64,000 nucleotides of DNA, from positions 62,001 to 126,000 of the forward strand of contig NZ_JOCX01000006.1 in assembly GCF_000717915.1 (NCBI RefSeq), given 5' to 3'. Below, one piece after another: positions 16,972 through 26,227 of the stretch. The notes beneath the pieces are model-generated. The model had not been told where the DNA came from, made no database searches, and saw only the letters and a list, made by a program, of their open reading frames with translations. Every line of letters begins with the position of its first letter. Positions within the stretch are counted from its first letter, which is position 1. The DNA is from Streptomyces sp. NRRL S-244. Its GTDB lineage: Bacteria > Actinomycetota > Actinomycetes > Streptomycetales > Streptomycetaceae. The position numbers were made by a program, and so were the translations under genes.

Positions 16972-18625
16972 AGCGGTACCTCACGACCGCGCCGAGCCAG
17001 CCCAGCCAGCCCGGGTCGAGGTCCAGTCCGGCGCGGCGGACCGCGAGGTCGGTGTCGGCGACGGCGAGGACGGCCTCGATCCAGCCGCTCTCGGCCGTGA
17101 TGCGCCCGGGACGGTGGGCGACCGCGCGGACGGCGCCGAACGGGTCCTGCGCGTACCGCTCGTCGCCGAGGCGGGCTGCGGTGGCCCGCGCCCAGTCGGC
17201 GGCGAGCGCGTCCACGGCGTCCTGCTCGCGCGGGGCCGCGGCCGGGGCGCGCAGGAGAGCGGCGGCGCGGTCGGGGGCGAGGCCGGCGAGGGCGAGGGCG
17301 GCCGGGTCCCCGGGCGCGATGCCGGGGGCGAGGGCGCGGGCGGCGGCGTGCAGCACCCAGGGCAACGGCCGGGCGGCCAGGGCGGGTTCGTCGAAGGCAC
17401 GTTCCGGGAGCCCGGCTTCGGGAGCCGTGGCGAGCAGGAACAGCAGCCCGGCCCAGCCGGTGGCGGCGCCGTCCGCCTGGTCGGGAGTGGGCTCCGGAGG
17501 TACGGGCCGTACGGGGTCCGGCGCGGCGGTGTCGCCGACCGCGGGGCCGCCCGGGCCCGGTCCGGAGCCGCCCGCACCGCCGCGGGGCGGGTCGGCGGCG
17601 GGAGGCCCCTGTGGCGGCGCGTCCCGACCGGGCGGGGCTTCGGCGCCGTCGGCGGCCGGTGCCGGCCCGGCGGGCGCGGCGTACCCGGCATCCCCGGCGT
17701 CCCAGCCGTCTCCGCCGTCTCCGCGGTCCGGCAACTCCCGCAACTTCGGTGCCGGTCCGGGCTCCGGACGCTCGGGACCCCCGCTCAGGGCCCGCAGCCC
17801 CTGCGCCAGCAGCCCGCGCAGCCCGGGCCGGGCGGCGGGCCGCTCCAGCGCGGCCGGATCGGTTTCCGCGAGGACGAGCACGGCCCAGGCGGCCAGCACC
17901 GGTTCGGCGGGGCGCAGCCGGGAGGCGCGGGCCAGCCGGGCCAGCCTCGATCCGGCGAGCAGGGTCCGGGCGAGCGCCCGCGTTTCGGGGCCGGGCGGCG
18001 CCGCGGCGGGGAGCTGCTCCGGCGCGGGGCGGTCCGTACCGGCCAGGAGGGCGGCCAGGCGCCGCCAGCCGTCCCGCCCCCAGGCCCGGTCCAGCGCGGC
18101 GAGCCCGCACTGCTCGGCGCCGCGGAGCACGGCGGCCGCGGCCTGCTCGGGGTGGCGTTCCAGGGCGGCCAGCAGCGCCGGGCCGGGCGATGCCTGCGGG
18201 GCCGGGTCGCCGGGGCGCAGGATCCCGGTCTGCCGCCAGGCCCACAGCCGTTCACTCCGCCCGGCGGCCAGCCCTGCCACCGCGTCGGCGAGCAGTTCCA
18301 CGTCGTGCCGGTAGTGCACGAGAGCGTCCGGTGCGCCCGCGCGGCCCTCCCGTACGGTCCGTTCGATCGCGGCGGCGACCGCCTCGGACCAGTCGCGGGC
18401 GAGCGCGGGATCGGGGCGGTCCAGGTCGAGGCCGAGGCTCAGGTCGAGCCGGGCCAGGCACCAGTGCCCGGGCGGCAGGTCCAGGGCGCGCAGGGCCGTT
18501 TCGAGGGGGCCGGCGACCGCGCGGCGCAGCGGTTCGCGCAGCCGGTCCGCCGCGGGCGGCGGCGCGCCGGGATCGTGGCGCAGGGTCGCCGACAGCCTCT
18601 CGATGACCACGGTGGGGCCGCTCAT
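16964..18625 (-). CDS. Putative CIS tape-measure-family protein (Cis14-like)
   Basis: 553 residues. The N-terminus (VIERLSATLRHDPG ... PLETALRALDLPPG, then LARLDLSLGLDLDRPDPALA) fits the pattern of the family annotated as contractile injection system tape measure protein, which sits beside the AAA+ ATPase in many loci. A Pro/Gly/Ala-rich linker (about 290-385) separates this from a helical C-terminal domain (ATGWAGLLFLLATAPEAGLP). It lacks the long coiled coil of phage tape measures, so the length-ruler role is uncertain. ATGA couples it to the tail protein gene before it, and its stop lies within the ATPase start. Confidence 0.65.
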   Translation of the reverse strand: MSGPTVVIERLSATLRHDPGAPPPAADRLREPLRRAVAGPLETALRALDLPPGHWCLARLDLSLGLDLDRPDPALARDWSEAVAAAIERTVREGRAGAPDALVHYRHDVELLADAVAGLAAGRSERLWAWRQTGILRPGDPAPQASPGPALLAALERHPEQAAAAVLRGAEQCGLAALDRAWGRDGWRRLAALLAGTDRPAPEQLPAAAPPGPETRALARTLLAGSRLARLARASRLRPAEPVLAAWAVLVLAETDPAALERPAARPGLRGLLAQGLRALSGGPERPEPGPAPKLRELPDRGDGGDGWDAGDAGYAAPAGPAPAADGAEAPPGRDAPPQGPPAADPPRGGAGGSGPGPGGPAVGDTAAPDPVRPVPPEPTPDQADGAATGWAGLLFLLATAPEAGLPERAFDEPALAARPLPWVLHAAARALAPGIAPGDPAALALAGLAPDRAAALLRAPAAAPREQDAVDALAADWARATAARLGDERYAQDPFGAVRAVAHRPGRITAESGWIEAVLAVADTDLAVRRAGLDLDPGWLGWLGAVVRYRYV

Positions 18626-20763
18626 CCGACGCGCACCGCCCCGGTGATGGTGCTCTCGCCGACGCGGGAGCCGGCGGCGGGCACGCCCACGATGCCGTCC
18701 TCGCCGACCCGGACCCGGCCGACGACGGCGGGGCCCCAGGCCGCGCCCGGACCGACGACGGAGGTGAGCCCGAGGTGCAGGGTGCGGCCGATCCGCATGC
18801 CGGCGCCGAGCGGGCAGATGTCGACGAGGGTGTGGGCCGGTTTGTGGGCCTCCACGATGGCGCGGACCACGTCGAGTTGGCCCGGGCTCGGATCGGCGGG
18901 AATGAGCACGCTGAACCGGTGCGCGGCGGCCGTGTAGCCGTCCTCCCCGGGCCGGGTGCCGCCCACGGTGAACCGGCCCAGCGCACCGGCCGTGGCCGCC
19001 GCACCGCCGACGGCCGGTGCGGGGGCCCCGCCGGGTCCGGCGCCGAGCACCGCTCCGCCGAGGCCGCGCAGCCGCCAGTGCTCCACGACGCTGATGGGCA
19101 GCGGGAGGTAGAGCCGCAGGATGCGTTCGAGGCAGGAGACGGTGCCGCGGATGCGGAACAGGTCGTACGCCTGGGCGATCAGCTCGCGCCGGGCGGCCGG
19201 CGGCCAGCGCCGGTCCAGGGCCAGGCCGAGCAGCCCGGCCAGCCAGCCGAGGGCCTCCTGCGGGGTGGCCCGGGGGTCGAGCAGGAGGGTGCGCAGGGCG
19301 GCGCGGGAGTCCAGTTCGTGCAGCAGTCCTTCGGCGGGGGCGAGGAAGCGCTGGAGGAAGGCGGCGTCGGCCTCGTCCCGGCTCCAGGCCCCGGGGAGCG
19401 CGGCGGGCAGCCGGTGTCCGGGCCGCTCCACCCGCAGGCCCCGGACCCGGGGGGTCAGGCGCGGGGTGCCGGCGAGCCGGAGCACGATCCACAGGTAGCG
19501 GCCGGGAGGGGCCGTGACGGGGGCCTCGTACGTCTCGAACCCGTCCTCGGGGTCGATCTGCGCCCAGGGCAGCTCGCGGCCGGTCGGGCGCCGGAACAGG
19601 GGCGCGGAGGGCGGCAGCCGGTCGGCGTAGAGGGCGCGGGAGGGCAGCGGCGGGGTCTGGTCGGGGTGGCGCACGGAGCGCGGTCCGCGCACGGGCGGCG
19701 ACCAGGGCAGCGGGTCGGGGACCGTGTCCTCGTCGGTGGTCAGGAAGCTGACGCGGACCTCGGTGCCGGGCGGGACGCAGGCGTCGAGGAACAGCCGGCC
19801 CCAGCGGGTGCGGTACTCGCCCGCATCGAGGCGGTAGCCGATGACGCTCCCGGCGGGCGTGTAGCGGGCGGCGGGCCCGGCGGTGCGGGCGAGGCCGTCG
19901 GCGGTGGTGAACGCGATGCGGCCGTCGGGGTCGGCGGTCATGGCGCCCCCGTCGTAGCCGGGGGCGCGCAGGGGCTCGATCTCCGCCCAGGCCGTGCCGT
20001 CCGTACGGAACCGCCGGAACGGCTGTCCGGGGCCCCGGGCCACCACCAGCGCCCCGTCGGCGGTCAGGTCGAGGTCGGTGGCGTCGGGTACGGCGAGGGG
20101 CCGGGTGCCGTCGGCCCGGGCGACGACGGCGTGCCCGCCGGCCGAGCCGGTCCACAGCACGTGGAGGTGCCCGGCGTGGTCGGCGATCCGGGTGGGGCGC
20201 AGGCCGTCACTGCCCGCCGGGTGGCGCAGTACGGGCCCGCGCAGCGGTCCGCGGCGGCCCTGGAGGAGCACTATCCCGGCGGGCCGGGTGACGAGGACGG
20301 CCACCGCCCCGCAGTGGGCGGTGACGTCGAGGGGCCGGCGGTGCGGCCGGGCCGCGCTGCGGACGGGGACCCGGCGCAGCAGCCGCTCGCCCCACAGGTC
20401 GACGACGTGGACGGCGCCGGCCCCGGATTCGGCGATGAACAGCCGCTGGGCGGCGTCCACGGCGAGGCCGCGCGGAACGCACAGGGTGCCCGGCCGGTGG
20501 CGGGGCGCGCCCTCGCCGCCGGCGCCGGGCGCGAAGACCTCCACGCGTCCGGCGCGCGGGTGGGAGCGGTAGGCGCGGCCCCAGCGGTCGAAGGCCAGTC
20601 CGGCCGGTCCGTGGACGGCCGTTCCGGGGTCGGGCCCCGTCTCCGGCTCGGGTTCCCAGGCGAGGCAGACCCCGCCCTCGTCGAGGAGGGCGGTGGACTC
20701 GTGGCGGCAGCGCACCCACTGGTCCGGGTCGGCCAGGACGCCGACGGCGCGGTCGCCGTGCAT
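18622..20763 (-). CDS. Phage tail protein I-like baseplate protein fused to an NHL/beta-propeller-like head (Cis12-like)
   Basis: 713 residues. The N-terminal 330 residues contain repeats such as GPAGLAFDRWGRAYRSHP, RGLAVDAAQRLFIAESG and HAGHLHVLWTGS, the GLAxDxxGxxY pattern of NHL-type propellers. The middle (about 370-480) is beta-rich with LWIVLRLAGTPRLTPRVRGL; the C-terminus (about 480-650) matches gpI/tail protein I (FLQRFLAPAEGLLHELDSR, ATPQEALGWLAGLLGL, DLFRIRGTVSCLERILRLYL). Known gpI-type proteins are baseplate wedge parts; the propeller may offer a binding surface. It shares one base with the gpJ gene (TGATG) and overlaps the next gene (ATGA). Confidence 0.85.
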   Translation of the reverse strand: MHGDRAVGVLADPDQWVRCRHESTALLDEGGVCLAWEPEPETGPDPGTAVHGPAGLAFDRWGRAYRSHPRAGRVEVFAPGAGGEGAPRHRPGTLCVPRGLAVDAAQRLFIAESGAGAVHVVDLWGERLLRRVPVRSAARPHRRPLDVTAHCGAVAVLVTRPAGIVLLQGRRGPLRGPVLRHPAGSDGLRPTRIADHAGHLHVLWTGSAGGHAVVARADGTRPLAVPDATDLDLTADGALVVARGPGQPFRRFRTDGTAWAEIEPLRAPGYDGGAMTADPDGRIAFTTADGLARTAGPAARYTPAGSVIGYRLDAGEYRTRWGRLFLDACVPPGTEVRVSFLTTDEDTVPDPLPWSPPVRGPRSVRHPDQTPPLPSRALYADRLPPSAPLFRRPTGRELPWAQIDPEDGFETYEAPVTAPPGRYLWIVLRLAGTPRLTPRVRGLRVERPGHRLPAALPGAWSRDEADAAFLQRFLAPAEGLLHELDSRAALRTLLLDPRATPQEALGWLAGLLGLALDRRWPPAARRELIAQAYDLFRIRGTVSCLERILRLYLPLPISVVEHWRLRGLGGAVLGAGPGGAPAPAVGGAAATAGALGRFTVGGTRPGEDGYTAAAHRFSVLIPADPSPGQLDVVRAIVEAHKPAHTLVDICPLGAGMRIGRTLHLGLTSVVGPGAAWGPAVVGRVRVGEDGIVGVPAAGSRVGESTITGAVRVG

Positions 20764-22937
20764 CAGCACACCTCCGGGGGGAGCGGTACGACGACGGGGT
20801 CGCCGGGGGGCGGCGACGGGGAGCCGTATCCCGCGCCGACGGGCAGCGGGCTGCCGGTGACGACGGTGATCGCGGCGACCCGGGGCACCTCCCACGGGTT
20901 CAGCGGGACGAGCGGGAGCGGGGTCCATCCCGTGCCGGAGCGCCGGGCCAGCAGCAGTTCGTCCTCCAGGTACTCCAGCCCCTCCACCTGTACGGCGACG
21001 GCCTCCAGTTCGGCGCGGCGCACGGCCCGGCCCAGCGGCCAGCCCGCGCCCTCGGGTCCGTACGGCGGCAGCGGGGCGAGGTACTGGCGCAGGATCAGCT
21101 CGACCCAGCGGCGCACCGCGTCGGGCTGGTAGCCGTCCCGGGTCCGGATGCCCGCGGAGACGGCGATGTCCACGTAGGTGGGCGGGATGACGTACAGCTC
21201 GGTGGTGACCAGGCGCCGGGGGGCGAGGTACGCGGCCACCTGGCGCAGCAGGGCGAGGTCGGGCAGCGGGGCGCCGGGGTCGCGCAGGTCCTCGGTGGGG
21301 AAGACGAGCACGCTGACGACGCCGGCGGCGGGCTGGGTGGGCGTGTCGGGGTGCAGCAGGGGCAGGGTCTCGGCGCGGCGCACGCCGGGGACTTCGAGGG
21401 CGAGGGAGCGGAAGTCGTCGGAGGTGACGGCCCGGTCGCGGCGGTGCACCTCGGCGGGCAGGGCCTCCAGGGCGTCGGCGAGGGAGGCGGGGTCGGCGCC
21501 GCCGGCCGCCGGGAGGGGGTTGGCGACCTTGACTCCGGCGACGCCGGTGAGCGCGCCGATCGCGCCCGCGGGGACGTTCCCGGCGGAGCCGCCGCCGTAC
21601 CGGTACGCGAGGACGCGGATGCGCTCGCCGATCTGGGGCAGCCGGCAGCGGGTGCCGAAGCGGACGAGTCCGGCTTCGGCGTCGAGGGTGTAGTGCCGGT
21701 CGAAGGGGCCGCTGGCGGCGAAGTCCTCGACCTCGGTCCAGGGCCGCCAGCCGTCGGCCTCCTCGACCTCCAGCCGGACGCTGCCCGCGAGGACGGGATG
21801 CCGGGTGAGGCGCAGGACCTGGCCGGCGTCGGCGGTGCCGGTGCCGAGGAGTTCGGGTGCGGCGGTGCGGGCCTGGACGGCGCCGACGGCGTTGACGCCG
21901 ACCCAGCGGATGCGGTGGATGGCGTCGTTCTCGTCGGCGGGCCGGCGGACGCGCAGCCAGCCCAGGACGCGGGCGGCCGCCTTCTCGTCGTCGAGCGGGG
22001 GCGGGCTGTGCAGGCCGCCGGGGCCGGCGGCGCCCCGGGGGTGGGCGGGGAAGGCGGCGGGCAGCTCGACGGAGACGACGCCCGCGGTGGTCAGTCCGCG
22101 GGTGGTGTCGCCGAGCACGGCGAGGGAGGTGAAGGCGGTGGGGGCTGCGGGGCCGTTCCACAGCTCCCAGAGGAAGCCGGGCGGGGCGCTCACGAGGTCG
22201 CCCGCCCGCAGCCGGGTCGGGTCCTGGGTGTCGCGGGCGCGCAGGTCGTAGGGGCGCGGGAGTTGCTCGTCGGGGACGACACCGACGAAGAGGGTCCGGC
22301 CGGCCAGCAGGCGGGGGTCGGTGGTGTTCTTGGCGAGCAGGGCGATCCACAGGGAGCGGTCGAGGGAGGTGCTGACGTCGAGGGGCGGCTGGTCGGGGTC
22401 CAGCGGGTCGGCGGGGACGGCGGTGGTGACGTAGAAGGCGACGGGCGCCCCGGAGGCCACCCGCCCCCGCTCGCCCTTGGGCAGGGCCTCGACGGCGTTC
22501 TGGCGGCGCCGGCTCTCGGCGCGGCCGGGGGCCTCGGGGGCGGGCGTCTTGCCGACGGCGAGGGTCTCCAGGGGCCAGGCGACGACCTCGTTGTCGGTCT
22601 CGAAGGAGACCGCGCCGGCCCTGGCCTCGGCGCCGCGCAGCACCTGGACCCCCTCGGGGCGTTCGGTCTGCAGGACGAGGAGGGCGCGGGCGGTGAGCGC
22701 GGGGCGCGGGCGGACGCCGAGCAGCCGCAGGAAGGCGACCTTGGTGGCGTCGGGGATCTGGTTGAAGCGGAAGAGCAGGGACTCGCCGAGGTGCGCGAAG
22801 AGTTCGAGCAGGGCGATGCCGGGGTCCGCGGCGTTGTGGTCGGTCCACTCGGGGGCGTAGACCGGGATCCGCTTGACCAGCTCGTCCCGGAGCTGTTCGA
22901 AGGTGCGGTCGTCGAGGATGGGGCCGATCAGCGGCAT
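20763..22937 (-). CDS. cis11: Baseplate J (gp47-like) protein of CIS (Cis11-like)
   Basis: 724 residues, the expected size for the large actinobacterial CIS baseplate J protein. The N-terminus DHNAADPGIALLELFAHLGE followed by LLFRFNQIPDATKVAFLRLLG is the conserved entry of these proteins; the C-terminal half has RDRAVTSDDFRSLALEVPGV, a gpJ hallmark, and a repeat of the Ig-like wedge. It forms the baseplate wedge with gpI and gp25. Preceded by gp25 with an 18-base gap. Confidence 0.93.
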   Translation of the reverse strand: MPLIGPILDDRTFEQLRDELVKRIPVYAPEWTDHNAADPGIALLELFAHLGESLLFRFNQIPDATKVAFLRLLGVRPRPALTARALLVLQTERPEGVQVLRGAEARAGAVSFETDNEVVAWPLETLAVGKTPAPEAPGRAESRRRQNAVEALPKGERGRVASGAPVAFYVTTAVPADPLDPDQPPLDVSTSLDRSLWIALLAKNTTDPRLLAGRTLFVGVVPDEQLPRPYDLRARDTQDPTRLRAGDLVSAPPGFLWELWNGPAAPTAFTSLAVLGDTTRGLTTAGVVSVELPAAFPAHPRGAAGPGGLHSPPPLDDEKAAARVLGWLRVRRPADENDAIHRIRWVGVNAVGAVQARTAAPELLGTGTADAGQVLRLTRHPVLAGSVRLEVEEADGWRPWTEVEDFAASGPFDRHYTLDAEAGLVRFGTRCRLPQIGERIRVLAYRYGGGSAGNVPAGAIGALTGVAGVKVANPLPAAGGADPASLADALEALPAEVHRRDRAVTSDDFRSLALEVPGVRRAETLPLLHPDTPTQPAAGVVSVLVFPTEDLRDPGAPLPDLALLRQVAAYLAPRRLVTTELYVIPPTYVDIAVSAGIRTRDGYQPDAVRRWVELILRQYLAPLPPYGPEGAGWPLGRAVRRAELEAVAVQVEGLEYLEDELLLARRSGTGWTPLPLVPLNPWEVPRVAAITVVTGSPLPVGAGYGSPSPPPGDPVVVPLPPEVC

Positions 22938-22955
22938 ACCGTCGTCACCCGGCCC

Positions 22956-23432
22956 CTACCGCAGGTAGAAGGGGTAGACGAGGTTGTCCGGGCGCAGGTC
23001 GAGCAGGTGCACGTAGGCGATGTCGATCCATACGAGGGTGGGCTCCTCCCCCGGGGTCACGGCGACCTCGGTGACCCGGATGCGGGGCTCCCACGCGGTG
23101 AGCGCCTCGCCGATCTCGGCGGCGATCGCGGTGCGGGTGGCGGGGGTGTTGGGGGCCATGAGGTGGCGGCGCAGTCCGCAGCCGAAGGTGGGGCGCATGA
23201 TCCGCTCGCCGGGCTCGGTGTCGAGGATGGTCTCGATGGACTGCCGGATCGCGGCGGCCCCGGCGACCCACCCGAGCCCACCGCCGCCTCCGTCTCCGCT
23301 CCCGGTTCCGTTTCCGGGCCGGAACGGGAACCGCAGCCCGGTCCCGAGCCGGGCCTCGCCGGCGGACGGGGCGGCCGGGCCGCGGCCGCCGGGGGCGGAT
23401 GTCAGGACGTCAGATGCTGCCATGGCGTCCAT
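22956..23432 (-). CDS. cis9: GPW/gp25-family baseplate protein (Cis9-like)
   Basis: 158 residues. After a Gly/Pro-rich tail of about 50 residues comes the gp25 core: AIRQSIETILDTEPGERIMRP, FGCGLRRHLMAPN, ALTAWEPRIRVTEV, including the EPGER element conserved in T4 gp25 and TssE. It links baseplate to sheath and starts sheath assembly. Two in-frame ATGs lie at 23432 and 23423; neither has a strong ribosome-binding site, so the start is uncertain by three codons. A 58-base gap separates it from the effector-like gene before it. Confidence 0.92.
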   Translation of the reverse strand: MDAMAASDVLTSAPGGRGPAAPSAGEARLGTGLRFPFRPGNGTGSGDGGGGGLGWVAGAAAIRQSIETILDTEPGERIMRPTFGCGLRRHLMAPNTPATRTAIAAEIGEALTAWEPRIRVTEVAVTPGEEPTLVWIDIAYVHLLDLRPDNLVYPFYLR

Positions 23433-23490
23433 GCTCCGCCGGGACCGTCACCGCACCGTCTCCCCTCCGGGTACGCGGGAGTTCGTGCGG

Positions 23491-26226
23491 CTACCACCAG
23501 CCCTCCTCCCGCAGGGCCGGCTTCATCTCGTTGATGGCGGCGTCGTACTTGGTGTTGAACTTGGACCGGATGTCCTTGATGTCCATCTGGACGGCGGCCT
23601 TGAACTTCTCGGCCTGCATCAGACCGAGCTGGCCGGCCCGGTGCTCGTCGGACTCCTTCCACTTGCCGGTGCTCAACACCCGTGGATGGTCGGTCCAGTT
23701 GCCCTCGGAGTCCTTGCGTCCGCGGTGGTCCTGCTTGTCCATCTGGATCGCGGGGCCGCGGCCGACCGAGAGGTTCTTGATCTTCTTGGTGACGCCTTGC
23801 GGCGGAATGTGGTTGATCTCGGTACCGGCGTAGTTGAGGCCGGTCTTCGGGTTCTTCAGATCGCTGTACCGGCCGCCGTGGTACGCGGGCAGCTCCTTGG
23901 GATCGCGGCGGTCGACGCCCACCACGCCGCCGGTGTCCCCAGGGGCCGAGGTATCGGCGTCGATCGCGGGGATCTTCTTCGTCGTGGGGTTCATGGCGGC
24001 CGTGACCTGCCACTTCCCCGAGACCAGTTCGGCGTCCAGCGCCGTGAAGCCGTACGTCTTCCTGATCCCGGCCAGTGCGGCGCGCAGTTCGGCCGCGTCC
24101 TGCGGGTCGCGGTGGGATTTCTCGGCGAGCGTGCCGAGGGCGTGCAGTCCGGCGAGCCAGCGGTGCTGGACGGCCGGGGACGGGGGCGCGGCCTCGGGCG
24201 CGACCGGCTTGCCCGGGGACGGGGCCGGCGCACGGGAGGAGGCGGGGGCGGCAGCCGGGGGGCGGGCGGCCCGCGCCGGGGACTTCGCGGCGGGGGGCGC
24301 CGCGGCGCCCGCGCCCGGCTCCTGCCACGCGCCCTTCTTCTGTTCGTCCTTGGCCGACTTGGCCGGGACGCGGTCGTTCACCAGGTCCGTCAGGAACTTG
24401 TCCGGGCTGAACGCCACTTCGCCGAACCTGACCTCGGGGACCTTCCCCGAGCCCAGCACGTGCTCCACGTCCGCGCCGATGCCGAACTCCCCCGGCAGCG
24501 GGTATTCCAGCTGCCCCAGCGGCCAGTTCCAGCGCTTGTCCGGCGCCGGGGACCACCACGGGCTGTCCAGTTCGACGAAGAGCTCCCCGCCGAGCCCGAG
24601 GAACGGCTGGGCCGCGATCTCCATGTGCCCGGCCAGGAAGAACTCCCCGTGCTTGCCCGCCTTCGGATCGGCGACCTCCCGGTAGCCGATCACCGGCGTG
24701 GCCTCGACGTACCCGCGTACTCCGGCGAGCGCGATGAGCGCGATGCCCGCCTTGATGTCGTGGCCCACGAGCTGGACGCCCGCGCCGCCCTCGGCCTTGA
24801 GCCGCAGGCCGGCGTACGCCGAGATGTTGAGGGTGCCGGTCAGGCCGAAGGTCTTGAGCACCTCGGGCCTGGTCGACCAGGTGCCGGTCAGCTCCATCCG
24901 GTCGAGCGTCGCCGGACCGATCTTCGCGACCGCCTCCAGTCCGATGTTGGCGAACAGGAAGACGTTGCCGACCAGCGGGACCCCGTAGGCCGCGCGGACC
25001 TCGAACTTCGCGAGCTGTTTGACGTGGTCCTGCGGCTCGAAGAGCGGCTTGTCCATCTTCGGCAGGATCTTGCCGACCACCGTCACCTCGCCGTGGTGGT
25101 CGACGACCACCAGCGCCTCGCCGCTCAGCCAGTCCGCCAGCCGGACGTGGACCGTGCCCCACCCGGCCACCACGCGGGGCCCGGGCCGCGGGCCCGGCCC
25201 GGGCTCCGCGGCGTCCGGGCCCGCCGCCTCACCGGTCACCGCCTCACCCGTCACCGCCTTCGCGGACGTGACCTGCTCGGAGAGCCGGCTGTCCGTCAGC
25301 GCCTTCGCCGTCCCGGCATCGGTGGCCAGCAGCGTCACCTGGCCGTCGAACCTGTCGTTGGCGTAGCGCACGGTTCCCCGTACGTCGACGAGCCCGGCCG
25401 CGAACGCTGCCGTCACCTGCCCGGTGAACCCGCGCAGCGCCACGTCCACGACCGCCTTGCCGGACAGCGCCCCGTCCGGACCCCGGACCACCGGCACCTC
25501 CACCGAGCCGAGACCGGCCACCGTGCCCTTCGCGACGGCGTCGAAGGTGACCAGTTCACCGGCGAGGCCGAGGCTGCCGGAGGCGCTGAGGAAACCGCCG
25601 AGCGTGAAGGACATCCCGGCCGCCCTCACGAAGAGCGTCGGGCCGCGCAGTTCGTTCTCCACGCCGGCCAGCCGCAGGCCGCTCACGCCGTGCCAGCCCA
25701 GGGCCCGGGCGGAGCCCTGCAAGGTGTCGAACAGGCCCCGGCCCTCGTCGAGCAGGACGCCCTTCACCCGCGCCGAGGCGTGCCCCTCCGGTACACCCCC
25801 GTGGACGCGCAGGGCGAGCACCGGCTCGATGCCCTCGGTGCGCAGCGGCAGCAGGAGCGGGTGCAGCAGCGGGATCGCCTGGAAGCCGCTTCCGGGTCCG
25901 GTGGTGATCCCCTGGTCGGTCTTGCGGAGGTGGAGGGTGCCGGCCGCGAGCCGGCCGAGGCGGACGCGTACGGGCCCGCCCGCGGCCCCCTTGCGGTCCA
26001 GGTACTCCTCGACCGGCGCGGGCACGGCGAGGGCCGTTCCGCCCTGGAGCGCGAGTTCCTCCCGGGGGACGTCGGGCGCGAGGACCGTACGGGACAGCTC
26101 GTCGGCGAGCTTTCCGGCGGCGGGCCGTAGGGGCGCGGGTACGGGGGCCTGCGCTGGTGCCCGTACGGCCGGGGCCGGGACGGGCGCGCGGGCCGGTTCC
26201 CGGGCCGCGGGGGCCGGAGCCGCCAT
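23491..26226 (-). CDS. Putative CIS cargo/effector: long beta-rich protein with nuclease-like toxin C-terminus
   Basis: 911 residues inside the CIS operon. Residues 1-36 are Pro/Ala-rich; about 36-610 are a beta-rich body with a repeated GxVxVxLxxx pattern (GTVHVRLADWLSGEALVVV, VNAYGVPLVGN-like strands); about 620-690 is a low-complexity Ala/Pro linker. The C-terminal 140 residues (from 772) are compact and polar with NHIPPQ (His806), GPAIQMDKQDH (His834), STG (852) and KYDAAINEM, a pattern seen at the ends of polymorphic-toxin and DUF4157-type proteins and suggestive of an HNH-like nuclease or related toxin. I infer an effector; activity is unproven, and a structural role is the alternative. 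No immunity gene is evident next to it. Confidence 0.7.
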   Translation of the reverse strand: MAAPAPAAREPARAPVPAPAVRAPAQAPVPAPLRPAAGKLADELSRTVLAPDVPREELALQGGTALAVPAPVEEYLDRKGAAGGPVRVRLGRLAAGTLHLRKTDQGITTGPGSGFQAIPLLHPLLLPLRTEGIEPVLALRVHGGVPEGHASARVKGVLLDEGRGLFDTLQGSARALGWHGVSGLRLAGVENELRGPTLFVRAAGMSFTLGGFLSASGSLGLAGELVTFDAVAKGTVAGLGSVEVPVVRGPDGALSGKAVVDVALRGFTGQVTAAFAAGLVDVRGTVRYANDRFDGQVTLLATDAGTAKALTDSRLSEQVTSAKAVTGEAVTGEAAGPDAAEPGPGPRPGPRVVAGWGTVHVRLADWLSGEALVVVDHHGEVTVVGKILPKMDKPLFEPQDHVKQLAKFEVRAAYGVPLVGNVFLFANIGLEAVAKIGPATLDRMELTGTWSTRPEVLKTFGLTGTLNISAYAGLRLKAEGGAGVQLVGHDIKAGIALIALAGVRGYVEATPVIGYREVADPKAGKHGEFFLAGHMEIAAQPFLGLGGELFVELDSPWWSPAPDKRWNWPLGQLEYPLPGEFGIGADVEHVLGSGKVPEVRFGEVAFSPDKFLTDLVNDRVPAKSAKDEQKKGAWQEPGAGAAAPPAAKSPARAARPPAAAPASSRAPAPSPGKPVAPEAAPPSPAVQHRWLAGLHALGTLAEKSHRDPQDAAELRAALAGIRKTYGFTALDAELVSGKWQVTAAMNPTTKKIPAIDADTSAPGDTGGVVGVDRRDPKELPAYHGGRYSDLKNPKTGLNYAGTEINHIPPQGVTKKIKNLSVGRGPAIQMDKQDHRGRKDSEGNWTDHPRVLSTGKWKESDEHRAGQLGLMQAEKFKAAVQMDIKDIRSKFNTKYDAAINEMKPALREEGWW

Positions 26227-26227
26227 C

